A stretch of DNA of 33,586 nucleotides from Pirellula sp. (GCA_021299695.1 JAJTEK010000082.1:1-33586); one strand, 5' to 3'; positions 8,313 through 17,058 are shown, counted from the first letter of the stretch. Notes: a model not told the origin generated them from the letters alone. Program-made: numbers and translations.

Positions 8313-8837
8313 CGCTGGGCGTTTCCTTCCATTCTCGAATCTCTAGAGAGGCTAAAAAGGGGTTCCAAGGGGCAAGTGAAAAAATGGACGTAGCAAGGAG
8401 CACATTCGGTCCGATGTATTTTCTCGTCCGTTTTCTTCTCCTACTCGTACTCAGCATCGCGGTACTCGTACTCGACTGTTGCCTCCGATATCGGATCGCT
8501 TCGGAATCGATGGCCCGGAACGATCGCAGGATAACGATAGCAGTATATCGTCAATCGCACCGCATTCCAAAGCGGAACGACGAGGGATCTGGAAAAAGCG
8601 ACTGCGCCGCTTGCAGCCATTGGATCCGTTTCACTCAGTACGAGTGATGAGTACGAGTAAGAAGAAAACCGAGCGTAAGAACGATCAAAATGTTTCCATT
8701 GCCCCAAGGCCGATAGTATACTGATCGATTGCCATTAGGTCGTGGATCCCGACTTTATAAGCTTCCAGGGTCCACCGAAGCTGCATTAATCCACGTGCAC
8801 GAGCATTCTCAACCCTTCAGTTACCCAACCGATTGCC
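8313..8837. other. Intergenic region between divergent genes
   Basis: This 525-base gap separates the DUF58 gene (minus) from the Gfo/Idh/MocA gene (plus). Its centre is the foldback element at 8431-8668. The remaining flanks must carry the two promoters, but no clear -35/-10 pair was recognised. Open frames in both directions across it are short, not protein-like and partly encoded by the repeat arms. Confidence 0.5.
8431..8668. repeat. Foldback (MITE-like) element with terminal inverted repeats
   Basis: The left end (8431-8453, TTTTCTTCTCCTACTCGTAC plus TCA) and the right end (8648-8668, read in reverse complement) are inverted copies: 21 of 23 positions agree, the difference being two extra C's on the left. 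A further TACTCGTACTCG lies inside the left arm (8463-8474) and a degenerate TACGAGTGATG inside the right. The ~190 bases between hold no gene. Target-site duplications are not evident. A similar gtactcgtactc-type element seems familiar from other Pirellulaceae, but that is memory, not a search. Confidence 0.65.
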
Positions 8838-10178
8838 ATGCCAACCTCCCGATCGATCCCCCGCCGTGCCTTTCTCCAAGCCTCCTCGGCGGCGGCTTGG
8901 ACCATCGCCGCTGCTCCCAATGTTCTGCGGGCTTGCACGGCCGAACAAGAGCTCCACGTGGCAGTCGTCGGCGTCAACGGGATGGGCTGGTCCGACCTAT
9001 CCCAAGTCGGCAGTCACTCCAAGGTCAAATTTGTAGGCTTTTGCGATATCGATGCCCAACGCTTCGACCAAGTCGATAAGGCCTTTCCGGGTGTCAAGCA
9101 CTTTGCAGACTACCGGCTGATGCTCAGCGAACTGGCCGACAAAGTCGATGCGGTCATTGTCTCGACCCCCGACCATATGCACGCGCCTGCGGCCATGATG
9201 GCCATGGGGATGGGCAAGCATATCTACTGCCAAAAGCCACTGACCCACACGGTTTGGGAAGCCCGCCAAATGCGGCTCTTGGCACAAAAGAAAAACCTTA
9301 CTACCCAAATGGGAAACCAAATCCACTCGGCCAAAGAGTATCGGCTCGGCGTAAGGCTCATTCAAGACGGAGCGATCGGCAAAATCAAGGAAGTCCACTC
9401 ATGGATCGGAGTCCAAGGTCGGCAGTACTGCAAGCGAACGGATCGGCCCGATTCGGCCCCTGTGCCAAACCATGTCCAATGGGATCTGTGGCTCGGTGCG
9501 GCCCCCGAAAGACCCTTCGCTCCCGATGTTTACCACCCGTTTAAATGGCGCGATTGGCAAGACTTCGGCTCCGGTGCACTCGGGGACTTCGGCTGCCATA
9601 TCCTCGACCCTGTCTTCAGCGCCTTGCTGCTGACGGCCCCCACAAGCCTTGTAGCTCAAAACGATGGAACCACCAACGAAGTATGGCCCGGTCCAGAGAC
9701 CATCACTTACCTTTTCCCGCCGACGAAGTACACCATCGACTCGCCGATCCAAGTCGTCTGGCGCGACGGTGGACTCAAGCCGCCTCGAGAGCTTGCCCAA
9801 CTCCCCGAGGGTGTTGAGCTGCCCGGTGGCGGTTCGCTCTTTATCGGTGAAACGGGAACCATGGTCCTACCCCACGTAGGAATGCCATCGCTGTACGAAG
9901 GCAACAAACCCAAAAATGTTCCTCTTCCCCAAATCTCAGGGACCAATCACTGGCACGATTGGGTCGATGCGGTGATCGCCGGTAAGAAAACCACCGACGG
10001 TTTCGAATACGCAGGTCCCTTGACCGAAACGGTTCAACTCGGAAACATCGCCGCTAGGCTCCCGGGCAAAACGCTTCAATGGGATGCAGCCAAGCTTGCA
10101 CTCGCAGGCGACCCGGCCGCCGCGGCGCTCTTGAGCAAATCCTACCGCAAGGGATTCGAGGTCCCGGCCGCCGGTTGA
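8838..10178 (+). CDS. Tat-exported Gfo/Idh/MocA family oxidoreductase
   Basis: This 446-residue protein begins with a twin-arginine signal (R9-R10-A-F-L-Q, then an Ala-rich hydrophobic stretch), so it is probably exported folded with its NAD(P) cofactor. The Rossmann fold starts at about residue 40 with GVNGMG (45-50). The family EKP motif appears as Q132-K133-P134: the catalytic-region lysine is kept and the Glu is replaced by Gln, as is common in planctomycete paralogues. The C-terminal dehydrogenase domain covers about residues 160-440. Family members oxidise or reduce sugars and cyclitols; the substrate here is unknown. No good Shine-Dalgarno precedes the ATG. It stands alone between two long intergenic regions. 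Confidence 0.88.
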   Translation: MPTSRSIPRRAFLQASSAAAWTIAAAPNVLRACTAEQELHVAVVGVNGMGWSDLSQVGSHSKVKFVGFCDIDAQRFDQVDKAFPGVKHFADYRLMLSELADKVDAVIVSTPDHMHAPAAMMAMGMGKHIYCQKPLTHTVWEARQMRLLAQKKNLTTQMGNQIHSAKEYRLGVRLIQDGAIGKIKEVHSWIGVQGRQYCKRTDRPDSAPVPNHVQWDLWLGAAPERPFAPDVYHPFKWRDWQDFGSGALGDFGCHILDPVFSALLLTAPTSLVAQNDGTTNEVWPGPETITYLFPPTKYTIDSPIQVVWRDGGLKPPRELAQLPEGVELPGGGSLFIGETGTMVLPHVGMPSLYEGNKPKNVPLPQISGTNHWHDWVDAVIAGKKTTDGFEYAGPLTETVQLGNIAARLPGKTLQWDAAKLALAGDPAAAALLSKSYRKGFEVPAAG

Positions 10179-10588
10179 TCCAACCGCTCCAGATGCCACC
10201 GAAGACCAGTTTTCCTCATGACATTACTCGGCGGCTTCCGAATACCCAGGAAGCTAAGTCGACAACAGACTCGATACACACTGTAATCAAATCGACAACA
10301 CAGATCCGACGCGCCGTTGGAGTCAAACTTTTGGAAAACCGCGAAATTGCTGGAAAATCCGTCCGATCGAATCCAAAATATCGCTCGGAACGGCATTTGC
10401 TCTTCAATCGATTGCTTTTCCAAGGCCCAAAACAATCGGCCGCGACTGAATTACCCTCTTGTCTTTCCACTGGCTGCACGGAGCGTCAAGCAGCATTTCG
10501 ACCGCGGAACGGTCGTGGAGTTCACAAGGGGAGCGGGCTCGACCCCGGAAGGCTACTTTTCTAGTAGGAACGACGACCAGAGGAAACT
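10179..10588. promoter_or_regulatory. Intergenic region upstream of cyanophycin synthetase
   Basis: This 410-base gap holds no convincing gene. It must contain the promoter of the cyanophycin synthetase gene, but no clear -35/-10 pair was found. At its right end AGAGGA lies five bases before the ATG at 10589, a good ribosome binding site that fixes that start. A small inverted repeat (ACCGCGGAACGGT) sits at about 10500-10512. Confidence 0.4.
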
Positions 10589-11905
10589 ATGAAGATACTT
10601 AAGGTGAACAAGCTTCGAGGTCCAAACATTTGGGCGAACTACCCGGTTCTGGAAGCTTGGGTCGACCTCGAAGAGATGAAGGACACCTCCTCGGAGATGA
10701 TCCCTGGGTTCAACGAGCGTCTCATGGGATGGCTCCCGACGATGGTCGAGCATCGCTGCAGCATTGGTGAGCGAGGAGGTTTCTTTGTGCGGCTCCGACG
10801 AGGGACCTACATGGCCCACATTCTCGAGCACGTGACGCTCGAACTGCAATCCCTTGCCGGTACTCCGGTCGGATTCGGTCGCGCTCGGGAAACCAACACC
10901 GATGGGATCTATAAAGTCGCCATCGCTTACAAGGAAGAGAAGCTCGCTCTGGCTTGTTTGGACCGAGCCTTTGAATTAATCCAAGCGGCCATCAACGATA
11001 CCCCTTACGATGTGGCGAAAGTAACCGCAGAGCTCAGAGAGTTCGCGTATGACGTTTGCCTTGGACCTAGCACCCGATCGATCGTCGATGCGGCCAAGGC
11101 CAAAAGCATTCCCTGGCGTCGCTTGAACGAAGGAAGTCTGGTACAGCTCGGTTATGGGATCCATCAGCGGCGTATCTGCACGGCCGAAACCGACTCGACG
11201 AGCGCCATCGCCGAATCGATCGCACAAGACAAAGAGCTGACCCGATCCTTGCTCCGCTCCATCGGCATCCCGACCCCCGAAGGCCGAGCCGTCGAGAGCG
11301 CCGAGGATGCATGGGAGGCTGCCGAAGACATCGGTTTGCCCGTCGTAGTCAAACCCCAATACGGCAATCACGGACGAGGCGTCGCGACCAACCTTCAATC
11401 CCAAGAGCAAGTCATCGCAGCTTACAACGCCGCCCGCGAGGAAGGCCGATCGATTGTCGTCGAAAGGCACGCCCCGGGCGACGACTACCGAATGCTCGTC
11501 GTCGGTGGAAAACTCGTTGCCGCCGCCCGACGCGAACCGGCCCACGTCATCGGCGATGGCCAATCGACGGTCCAAAAATTGATCGATAAAGTCAACGAAG
11601 ATCCTCGCCGCAGCGACGGGCACTCGACCTCCCTGAGCCTTATCAAGATCGATGCCGTTGCCCTCGGGGTGCTGCTTGCCCAAGGCATGACGCCCGATAC
11701 GATCCCTCCGGTCGGGAAGAAAGTCCTTATCCGCCGCAACGCCAACCTGAGCACCGGCGGAACGGCCGCCGATGTGACCGATGAAGTCCATCCCGATGTC
11801 GCACGGCATGCGATCGAAGCGGCTCGCGTCGTCGGTTTGGATATCGCCGGAGTCGATATAGTGGCCCAAGACATCTCGCAACCTCTTCAGGGCAACGAGG
11901 AGTGA
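10589..11905 (+). CDS. cphA: Cyanophycin synthetase, N-terminal part (frame broken)
   Basis: This frame encodes 438 residues that match the first half of cyanophycin synthetase: the N-domain (about 1-160), then the ATP-grasp domain from about residue 190 (LVQLGYGIHQRRI, later VVVKPQYGNHGRG). The full enzyme makes the storage polymer multi-L-arginyl-poly-L-aspartate, adding Asp in the ATP-grasp domain. The frame ends at TGA right after DISQPLQGNEE, just before the conserved magnesium-binding VEVN motif. That motif is encoded in the next frame from 11902. Adding one base near 11888-11896 would join the two as DISQPLQGQRGVIVEVN, a normal family sequence. On its own this fragment should lack ligase activity. 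It may be a true mutation, a sequencing error in a G run, or less likely recoding. The start has a good AGAGGA. Confidence 0.88.
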   Translation: MKILKVNKLRGPNIWANYPVLEAWVDLEEMKDTSSEMIPGFNERLMGWLPTMVEHRCSIGERGGFFVRLRRGTYMAHILEHVTLELQSLAGTPVGFGRARETNTDGIYKVAIAYKEEKLALACLDRAFELIQAAINDTPYDVAKVTAELREFAYDVCLGPSTRSIVDAAKAKSIPWRRLNEGSLVQLGYGIHQRRICTAETDSTSAIAESIAQDKELTRSLLRSIGIPTPEGRAVESAEDAWEAAEDIGLPVVVKPQYGNHGRGVATNLQSQEQVIAAYNAAREEGRSIVVERHAPGDDYRMLVVGGKLVAAARREPAHVIGDGQSTVQKLIDKVNEDPRRSDGHSTSLSLIKIDAVALGVLLAQGMTPDTIPPVGKKVLIRRNANLSTGGTAADVTDEVHPDVARHAIEAARVVGLDIAGVDIVAQDISQPLQGNEE

Positions 11906-13317
11906 TTGTCGAAGTCAACGCAGGGCCAGGATTGCGCATGCACATCGAACCCTCTTCAGGCAAACCTCGTCCCGTCGGCGAATCGATCATCGATATGATG
12001 TTCCCCGGGACCAGCAACGGTCGCATTCCAATCGTCAGCGTCACAGGGGTCAACGGCAAGACCACGACGACACGTCTGATCGCCCACCTCGTGGCCAGCA
12101 CCGGCAAGAAAGTCGGGATGACCTGTACCGACGGAATCTACGTCGGAGGACGGCGTATCGATTCGGGTGACTGCAGCGGCCCACAGAGCGCTCGCTCCGT
12201 TCTGATGAATCCTTTTGTCGACGCCGCAGTGCTTGAGACAGCTCGCGGCGGTATCCTCCGCGAAGGCCTCGGGTTCGATTTTTGCGACGTCGGAATCGTT
12301 ACCAATATCGGCGAAGGTGACCACCTTGGACTCTCCGATATCGAGACGATCGAACAGCTCTCCAAGGTCAAGCGATGCATCATCGAGGCCGTGCACAAAA
12401 ATGGATTCGGAGTCCTCAAAGCCAACGATCCTCTCACGGCCGAAATGGCTGAGAAATGCAAAGGTCGGGTGATCTTCTTTGCAATCGATGAGAACGATCC
12501 CGTCCTGACCAATCATCGCGTCAGAGGGGAACGCGTCGTCTTTGTTCGCAATGGGCGAATTTTCATCGCCGAAGGTGCCGAGGAAACCCCGCTGACGACC
12601 CTCGATCACATCCCATTGACCCACCAGGGCCGGATCCAATTCCAAGTCGAGAATGTTCTTGCGAGCGTCGCGGCTTGCTGGGGCGTCGGAATGTCCGTCG
12701 AGCAGATCGTCGTTGGCCTCGAATCGTTCAGCGCTCATATGGATAAAGTCCCCGGTCGCTTCAATCTCCTGGAGGTCCACGGCGCGACGGTCGTCGCTGA
12801 TTATGGACACAACAGTTCGAGCCTCCTGGCGATCATCGAAGCCCTTGAACAGTTCCCCCATAGCCACCGTACGGTCGTCTACTCCGCTGCAGGCGATCGA
12901 CGCGATATCGACATGATCCGCCAAGGTGAAATTCTTGCCGATCACTTCGATCGTGTCATCCTCTACGAAGACCAATACCTTCGAGGCCGAAAACCAGGCG
13001 AAATCTCCTCGATCTTCAAACGAGGGATGGATTCAGGCAAACGGGTCAAAGAAGTCTACGACTTTGTCGGATGGGAAAAAGCGGTCGAGCACGCCCTGAA
13101 CCTTATTAAGGCCGGCGAGTTGATGCTCCTCCAAGCCGACACCATCGACGAGACGGTCCAGTACCTTCAACGCGCAATCGAACACAATCAACTCGGTCGC
13201 GAAATCGATTTGAACTCCGCCTTGGATGCCAACCCCACAGTTCCAAGCCCCGAACAAGGCTCTTCTGCCTCGGCCTCGGTGTCGAACCCGTCGTCGTCCA
13301 AAAGGTCCGTGAATTGA
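11902..13317 (+). CDS. cphA: Cyanophycin synthetase, C-terminal part (Mur-ligase-like)
   Basis: This frame begins at a GTG overlapping the previous stop (GTGA) and encodes 471 residues. It opens with the end of the ATP-grasp domain (E4, N6 in VEVNAGPG) and continues into the Mur-ligase-like domain, with the P-loop GVNGKTTTT at 49-57, LETARGGILREG, and ADYGHN. In intact enzymes this domain adds Arg to the Asp side chain. The last 35 residues are a Ser/Pro-rich tail not expected in the core enzyme. The GAGGAG before the GTG is too close to act as a normal ribosome binding site, so a separate start is doubtful. With the upstream part the total is close to the usual 870-900 residues. A Kelch/mutarotase gene starts three bases later. 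Confidence 0.85.
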   Translation: MIVEVNAGPGLRMHIEPSSGKPRPVGESIIDMMFPGTSNGRIPIVSVTGVNGKTTTTRLIAHLVASTGKKVGMTCTDGIYVGGRRIDSGDCSGPQSARSVLMNPFVDAAVLETARGGILREGLGFDFCDVGIVTNIGEGDHLGLSDIETIEQLSKVKRCIIEAVHKNGFGVLKANDPLTAEMAEKCKGRVIFFAIDENDPVLTNHRVRGERVVFVRNGRIFIAEGAEETPLTTLDHIPLTHQGRIQFQVENVLASVAACWGVGMSVEQIVVGLESFSAHMDKVPGRFNLLEVHGATVVADYGHNSSSLLAIIEALEQFPHSHRTVVYSAAGDRRDIDMIRQGEILADHFDRVILYEDQYLRGRKPGEISSIFKRGMDSGKRVKEVYDFVGWEKAVEHALNLIKAGELMLLQADTIDETVQYLQRAIEHNQLGREIDLNSALDANPTVPSPEQGSSASASVSNPSSSKRSVN

Positions 13318-13320
13318 CCC

Positions 13321-14439
13321 ATGCGGCTCGGGTCGGTGTGGTACGGGTTTGTGTGGTACGGCGCAACGGCCATGCTATCGATGGCCTGGCTCTTGGTGTG
13401 CCAATCCATCGGGTCGGCACAGCCATGGGAATGGACCAAGCTTGCAGATTTCCCCAACTCCGCAGGCGTCGCTAGTCCCTTTGCTGGCGTCGTTGGCCCA
13501 ACGTTGCTGGTCGCCGGAGGCGCCAATTTCCCCAACAAAAAACCTTGGGAAGGCGGCCTCAAGGTCTGGCATGACGATGTCTATGCCCTGGAGTCTCCGA
13601 CGAGCCAATGGCGGAAAATCGGAGTTCTCAAGCGGCCGGCAGCCTACGGGGTTAGCGCCACATGGGGACAGAGCATCCTGTGCGCAGGGGGGAGCGATGA
13701 TCGAGGGCATCTCGATGAGGTCTTCCGGATCCGAATCGAGAATTCCGAACTGCGCATCGATGCGCTCCCGAGACTTCCTGTTCGACTCGCGAATGCCTGC
13801 GGGGCGATTGTCGACGGCTTGCTGATCCTCTCAGGAGGGATCCAACAACCCGATGCACCCGAGTGCGAAAATCGGACGTGGGCACTCGACCTGACAACTC
13901 TTGAGCCATCGAGCGATGCGCCGGTTCTAGCCTGGAAGGAACTCGCGGTTATGCCAAGTCGACCCAGGATGCTCGCAACGGCCGCGAGCCACCAAGGGTG
14001 TTTGTGGGTCTTTGGAGGCGTGTCGTTGGTCCAAGGACCGGACGGAAAACCGATGCGGCAATACCTCAAAGACTGTTGGAAGTTCCAACCCGATCGCGAA
14101 ACGCGCGGCGGAAAATGGACACGCCAAGCTGACTTGCCACAAGCCCTCGCGGCAAGTCCTAGCCCAGCGTTGGTCATTGACGATTCGTTGTGGGTCCTCG
14201 GCGGCGACGACGGATCGCAAGTCGGAGTCGCACCGAGCGAGCATCGAGGGTTTTCCAAAAAGCTCTTCGAATTCGACACCGTCGCCGAGCGGTGGAAAAT
14301 CGAATCTCCCGAAACGTCCGAAGCGCAAGCGTCGAGAGTGACCGTCCCGTTGGTCCCCTGGTCCAACGGTTGGGTGATCCCTAGCGGCGAGTTCAAGCCT
14401 GGGATTCGATCGGCCGATGTTTGGTTCATCCGCAAGTAA
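13321..14439 (+). CDS. Secreted Kelch-type, cyclically permuted mutarotase-like protein
   Basis: This 372-residue protein starts with a signal peptide ending near GSAQ (residues 31-34); an internal ATG at 13372 would also leave one. The mature part is a six-bladed Kelch propeller with repeated GG turns. It has the GGANFP motif followed by KKPWEGGLKVWHDDVYAL that marks the NanM / cyclically permuted mutarotase family. Known NanM converts sialic acid anomers in the periplasm; the sugar here is not known. Its start lies three bases after the cyanophycin synthetase stop, so it is likely co-transcribed, although no functional link is obvious. It converges on the FAD gene, with nine bases between the stops and a weak AAGTAA/TTACTT inverted repeat between them. 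Confidence 0.8.
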   Translation: MRLGSVWYGFVWYGATAMLSMAWLLVCQSIGSAQPWEWTKLADFPNSAGVASPFAGVVGPTLLVAGGANFPNKKPWEGGLKVWHDDVYALESPTSQWRKIGVLKRPAAYGVSATWGQSILCAGGSDDRGHLDEVFRIRIENSELRIDALPRLPVRLANACGAIVDGLLILSGGIQQPDAPECENRTWALDLTTLEPSSDAPVLAWKELAVMPSRPRMLATAASHQGCLWVFGGVSLVQGPDGKPMRQYLKDCWKFQPDRETRGGKWTRQADLPQALAASPSPALVIDDSLWVLGGDDGSQVGVAPSEHRGFSKKLFEFDTVAERWKIESPETSEAQASRVTVPLVPWSNGWVIPSGEFKPGIRSADVWFIRK

Positions 14440-14448
14440 AACGCCAGG

Positions 14449-15999
14449 TTACTTCGCTAACGAACGGCAGAGCCCTTCGATGCTCGAAGCATACTTGGGC
14501 GCGACCGAGTGCGAGATCCGATTGGCCGATGCTGGATCGAGCAAACCGACACGGTTCCATGGCTCGATCCACCGCCGGACCTGCATGGGAAATTGGGATA
14601 AAGTCGACTCGTTGCGATCTTGCCTGTGACCTGAGCGTACGAGGAATTCGTAGGCTTGTTTTACTACAGGTACCCAGCGGCTGTCATGGCTTTGCATGAA
14701 GCCGTTGGGCCAGCGCCCAGGATCGATGGCGAGCTGCTTTTCGAACTCAATGGCGCTGACGAAGTACATGCAGGCGTAAGCGATAAAACTCTCAAACGAC
14801 GGTTGGGCAGCGTAGCAACCCGCGACGAGCAAATCCAACCATTGGATTTCGCGTCTAAGGTCTGTCCCGTAAGTTCGAATCGATTCGTAGCAATCGTTGC
14901 GGTCTGACACGAGTGCTTCGGCAAGCCTCACCACACCGCTTAGCGAATGGGCGATACCCGAGCTATGGAGCGGATCGACGAATCCGTAGGAGACCGGCAA
15001 GCATACCCAGCCTGGACCCGAGGCTCTGGTGCGGCAACGGCTCATTCGATCCACCGAGCCCATCGTTGGCATGGCTGTGCCATGTCCCAGAGGCGCAACG
15101 AGCTTGGCATGTTGCATCAATTCTGCGAGACTCGGGTGCCGCTCGAGTACCTCCCAGAACGTCCGTTCGCTGCGCTGAGCCGAGGAGGGTTGCACAAGGC
15201 CGACGCTGGTAACTCCGTGGTCGAACCTTAGCATCCATAGCCAGCCTTCATCGAGCACATGGTGCTGCGCTGCGTCGTCTCCACAGAATGGATCTCCAGG
15301 GCTTGTTCCAGCGACGAACGGTGCGACCCCTTCGAAGTGTCCGAAGAGAGCACCCGTGCGCGTGTGCATGAAGCTCGAGTCGTCGGGATTGTCGATCCAT
15401 CGGGATTCGAGGCCCTGATGGCCGCTCGCATCGACGATCCAAGTCGCCTCAACCGATGGCTCGGGGTCTTCGGTCGATGTACAAGCAGTCTTCAGCGTGC
15501 ATGTCCAACGGTGCGCGAGGGGATCGAAGTAGGCCGATAGAAGCTGGGTGGATTCCAGAAGTGTTGCGCCAGCCGAGCGAGCCTGGTCGGCTAGGAAGGC
15601 ATCGACGGAGCTACGGAGCCAGTGGGTATCGCTCCAGGCATCGCGGGAGCTTGCGGCGACCAACATCGATTCGGCGTGGAGGTTTTCGCGACTCAGAGGT
15701 TGCCCTGGGTGGTGGCGGTAGTAGGAGAAGCCTCGTTTTTTCCCGCAGAGAATTTCCGGGTAGAATTCCTTCCACTGCCCCCAGGAGGCCAGGGGTGCTA
15801 GTGCCGGTAGATTCCAGCGTTGGGCTAGGTAAGCCAGCAGGAAGTCAGCCGTGGGGGTCGACGATTCACCAATGGCGAAGCGCGGGTGTTTGGACCGATC
15901 GATCAAGAGAACCGATCGACCTTGGGAGGCGAGGATCCAGGCAAGGAGGCTTCCGGAGAAACCGGACCCGACGACGATGATATCGTAGCGACGGGTCAC
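14449..15999 (-). CDS. FAD-dependent oxidoreductase, flavin-halogenase-like
   Basis: This 516-residue protein begins at GTG 15999. It opens with an FAD-binding GxGxxG (G11-S-G13-F-S-G16), followed by FAIGESSTP, an element shared with flavin-dependent tryptophan halogenases. The segment YGFVDPLHSSGIAHSLSG also fits that superfamily. The halogenase WxWxIP motif is not present: the corresponding place reads GWLWMLRFDHG. It is therefore more likely a halogenase-like or geranylgeranyl-reductase-like FAD monooxygenase/reductase than a proven halogenase. No signal peptide is seen, so it is cytoplasmic. The start lies 32 bases after the rpsI stop on the same strand, so it may be read from the ribosomal protein promoter. 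Substrate unknown. Confidence 0.78.
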   Translation of the reverse strand: MTRRYDIIVVGSGFSGSLLAWILASQGRSVLLIDRSKHPRFAIGESSTPTADFLLAYLAQRWNLPALAPLASWGQWKEFYPEILCGKKRGFSYYRHHPGQPLSRENLHAESMLVAASSRDAWSDTHWLRSSVDAFLADQARSAGATLLESTQLLSAYFDPLAHRWTCTLKTACTSTEDPEPSVEATWIVDASGHQGLESRWIDNPDDSSFMHTRTGALFGHFEGVAPFVAGTSPGDPFCGDDAAQHHVLDEGWLWMLRFDHGVTSVGLVQPSSAQRSERTFWEVLERHPSLAELMQHAKLVAPLGHGTAMPTMGSVDRMSRCRTRASGPGWVCLPVSYGFVDPLHSSGIAHSLSGVVRLAEALVSDRNDCYESIRTYGTDLRREIQWLDLLVAGCYAAQPSFESFIAYACMYFVSAIEFEKQLAIDPGRWPNGFMQSHDSRWVPVVKQAYEFLVRSGHRQDRNESTLSQFPMQVRRWIEPWNRVGLLDPASANRISHSVAPKYASSIEGLCRSLAK

Positions 16000-16031
16000 G
16001 GTATTTGCAGGTTCTTTGAGGGGCCTTGCGA

Positions 16032-16442
16032 TTAACGCTTGGAGAACTGGGTACCGCGACGAGCGCCGCGTAGACCGTACTTCTTGCGTTCCTTCATTCG
16101 CGAATCGCGGGTCAGGAACCCGTCATCGCGAAGGGGTTGGAAATTTTCTTCCGAGAGGCTTACCAAAGCCCGCGCTAAACCCATGCGGATCGCACCAGCT
16201 TGGCTGATCGGTCCACCTCCGGCGACGCGAACAAAGACATCGACTTTGTCAGCATGTCCGACGTGTTCGAGGGTTTGGACGACGAGCCGTCGTTCCATGT
16301 CGGTGACGAAGTATTCGTCGAAGGCTCGGTCGTTGACGGTAATTTTTCCGGATCCTGGTCGTACGCGAACGCGGGCGACGGACGTTTTGCGGCGTCCGGT
16401 ACCGAGGCAATCACCGTTGACTTTGTCTTTTTTTGTGAACAT
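16032..16442 (-). CDS. rpsI: 30S ribosomal protein S9
   Basis: This is a 136-residue protein with the complete S9 pattern: GTGRRKTSVARVRVRPGSG near the start, the central DVFVRVAGGGPISQAGAIRMG, and the C-terminal MKERKKYGLRGARRGTQFSKR region, whose basic tail reaches towards the P-site tRNA in known ribosomes. The ATG at 16442 is preceded by AAAGAGAAG. It lies 103 bases downstream of rplM in the usual bacterial L13-S9 order, with a small GGCCG/CGGCC hairpin in the spacer. Confidence 0.97.
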   Translation of the reverse strand: MFTKKDKVNGDCLGTGRRKTSVARVRVRPGSGKITVNDRAFDEYFVTDMERRLVVQTLEHVGHADKVDVFVRVAGGGPISQAGAIRMGLARALVSLSEENFQPLRDDGFLTRDSRMKERKKYGLRGARRGTQFSKR

Positions 16443-16495
16443 GCTGGCTTCTCTTTAAAGGCAAATGCTTTTGTGAATTGCTAGGGTCGGTATCC

Positions 16496-16510
16496 GGCCG
16501 AAAGGCGGCC
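16496..16510 (-). other. Hairpin in the rplM-rpsI spacer
   Basis: GGCCG and CGGCC flank a five-base loop between the two ribosomal protein genes. There is no T-run, so it is more likely an RNA stability or processing hairpin than a terminator. Confidence 0.35.
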
Positions 16511-16545
16511 TGGGGGGCGATCCGAGTTGGGATTGCAGATTGAAA

Positions 16546-17058
16546 CTACTCTGGGGTGTTGGCTTTGGCCGCAACGGCTTGGAAGCCGAAGGAGGCTGGG
16601 ATCGGTTGTTGGGCTTGGTGTGGGTGTTCGGTGCCGGCGTAGACTTTGAGTTTGGCGAGCATATGTCGGGCCAAGGTGTTTTTCTTGGGCAGCATGCGCT
16701 TGACGGCAAAGTGGACAAGGTCCGTGGGCTTGCGCTCGAGCCTTTCGCCGTAGCTTTCCATCTTTTGGCGGTTGTAGCCGTTGTACCAAGCATAATGGCG
16801 ATGCTCGAGTTTGCGGCCCGACATCTTGACCTTTTCGGCGTTGATCACGACCACGTACTCGCCGGTATCGACGTGTGGGGTGTATTCCGGGCGGTGCTTG
16901 CCCATGAGAATCATCGCGATTTGGCTAGCCAAGCGTCCTAGAGTGCAATCGGTCGCATCGACGACGAACCACTTTTGCTCGACCTCTCCGGCCTTGGCAA
17001 CACTGGTTTTTTGCTGGACGGTTTTGCTTTTTTGAATTGTATGAGTGTGTTGGACCAT
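16546..17058 (-). CDS. rplM: 50S ribosomal protein L13
   Basis: This 170-residue protein has the L13 core from about residue 29: [43 protein letters not shown] and later [22 protein letters not shown]. The ATG at 17058 (MVQHTHTIQ) is chosen because the strong promoter at 17158-17186 lies upstream of it. The in-frame starts further up, as far as 17214, fall before the predicted transcription start and give a non-conserved extension. It has about 25 extra N-terminal residues and a slightly longer C-terminus than the E. coli protein (142 residues). It is the first gene of the rplM-rpsI operon. Confidence 0.95.
   Translation of the reverse strand: MVQHTHTIQKSKTVQQKTSVAKAGEVEQKWFVVDATDCTLGRLASQIAMILMGKHRPEYTPHVDTGEYVVVINAEKVKMSGRKLEHRHYAWYNGYNRQKMESYGERLERKPTDLVHFAVKRMLPKKNTLARHMLAKLKVYAGTEHPHQAQQPIPASFGFQAVAAKANTPE

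Noticed and set aside
8276-8647. Plus-strand open frame of 123 codons with a hydrophobic stretch (FLLLLVLSIAVLVLD)
   Set aside because: The hydrophobic part is encoded by the tactcgtactc repeats of the foldback element, and the start overlaps the DUF58 gene; it is not a likely gene.
11902-11905. GTGA overlap read as a normal junction of two separate genes
   Set aside because: The joint cuts the ATP-grasp domain before its conserved VEVN motif, and the upstream frame of the second part continues the homology; a broken single gene explains the sequence better.
11956-12975. Open frame of 339 codons on the minus strand opposite the cyanophycin synthetase C-terminal part
   Set aside because: It is antisense to a well-recognised Mur-ligase-like domain and has no recognisable protein features.
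14434-14454. AAGTAA/TTACTT inverted repeat between the convergent Kelch and FAD genes as a terminator
   Set aside because: The stem is only six A/T-rich base pairs without a T-run, too weak to list as a terminator.
15999-16010. Extending the FAD gene upstream of GTG 15999
   Set aside because: The Rossmann motif begins at the normal distance from this GTG, and there is little room before the rpsI stop.
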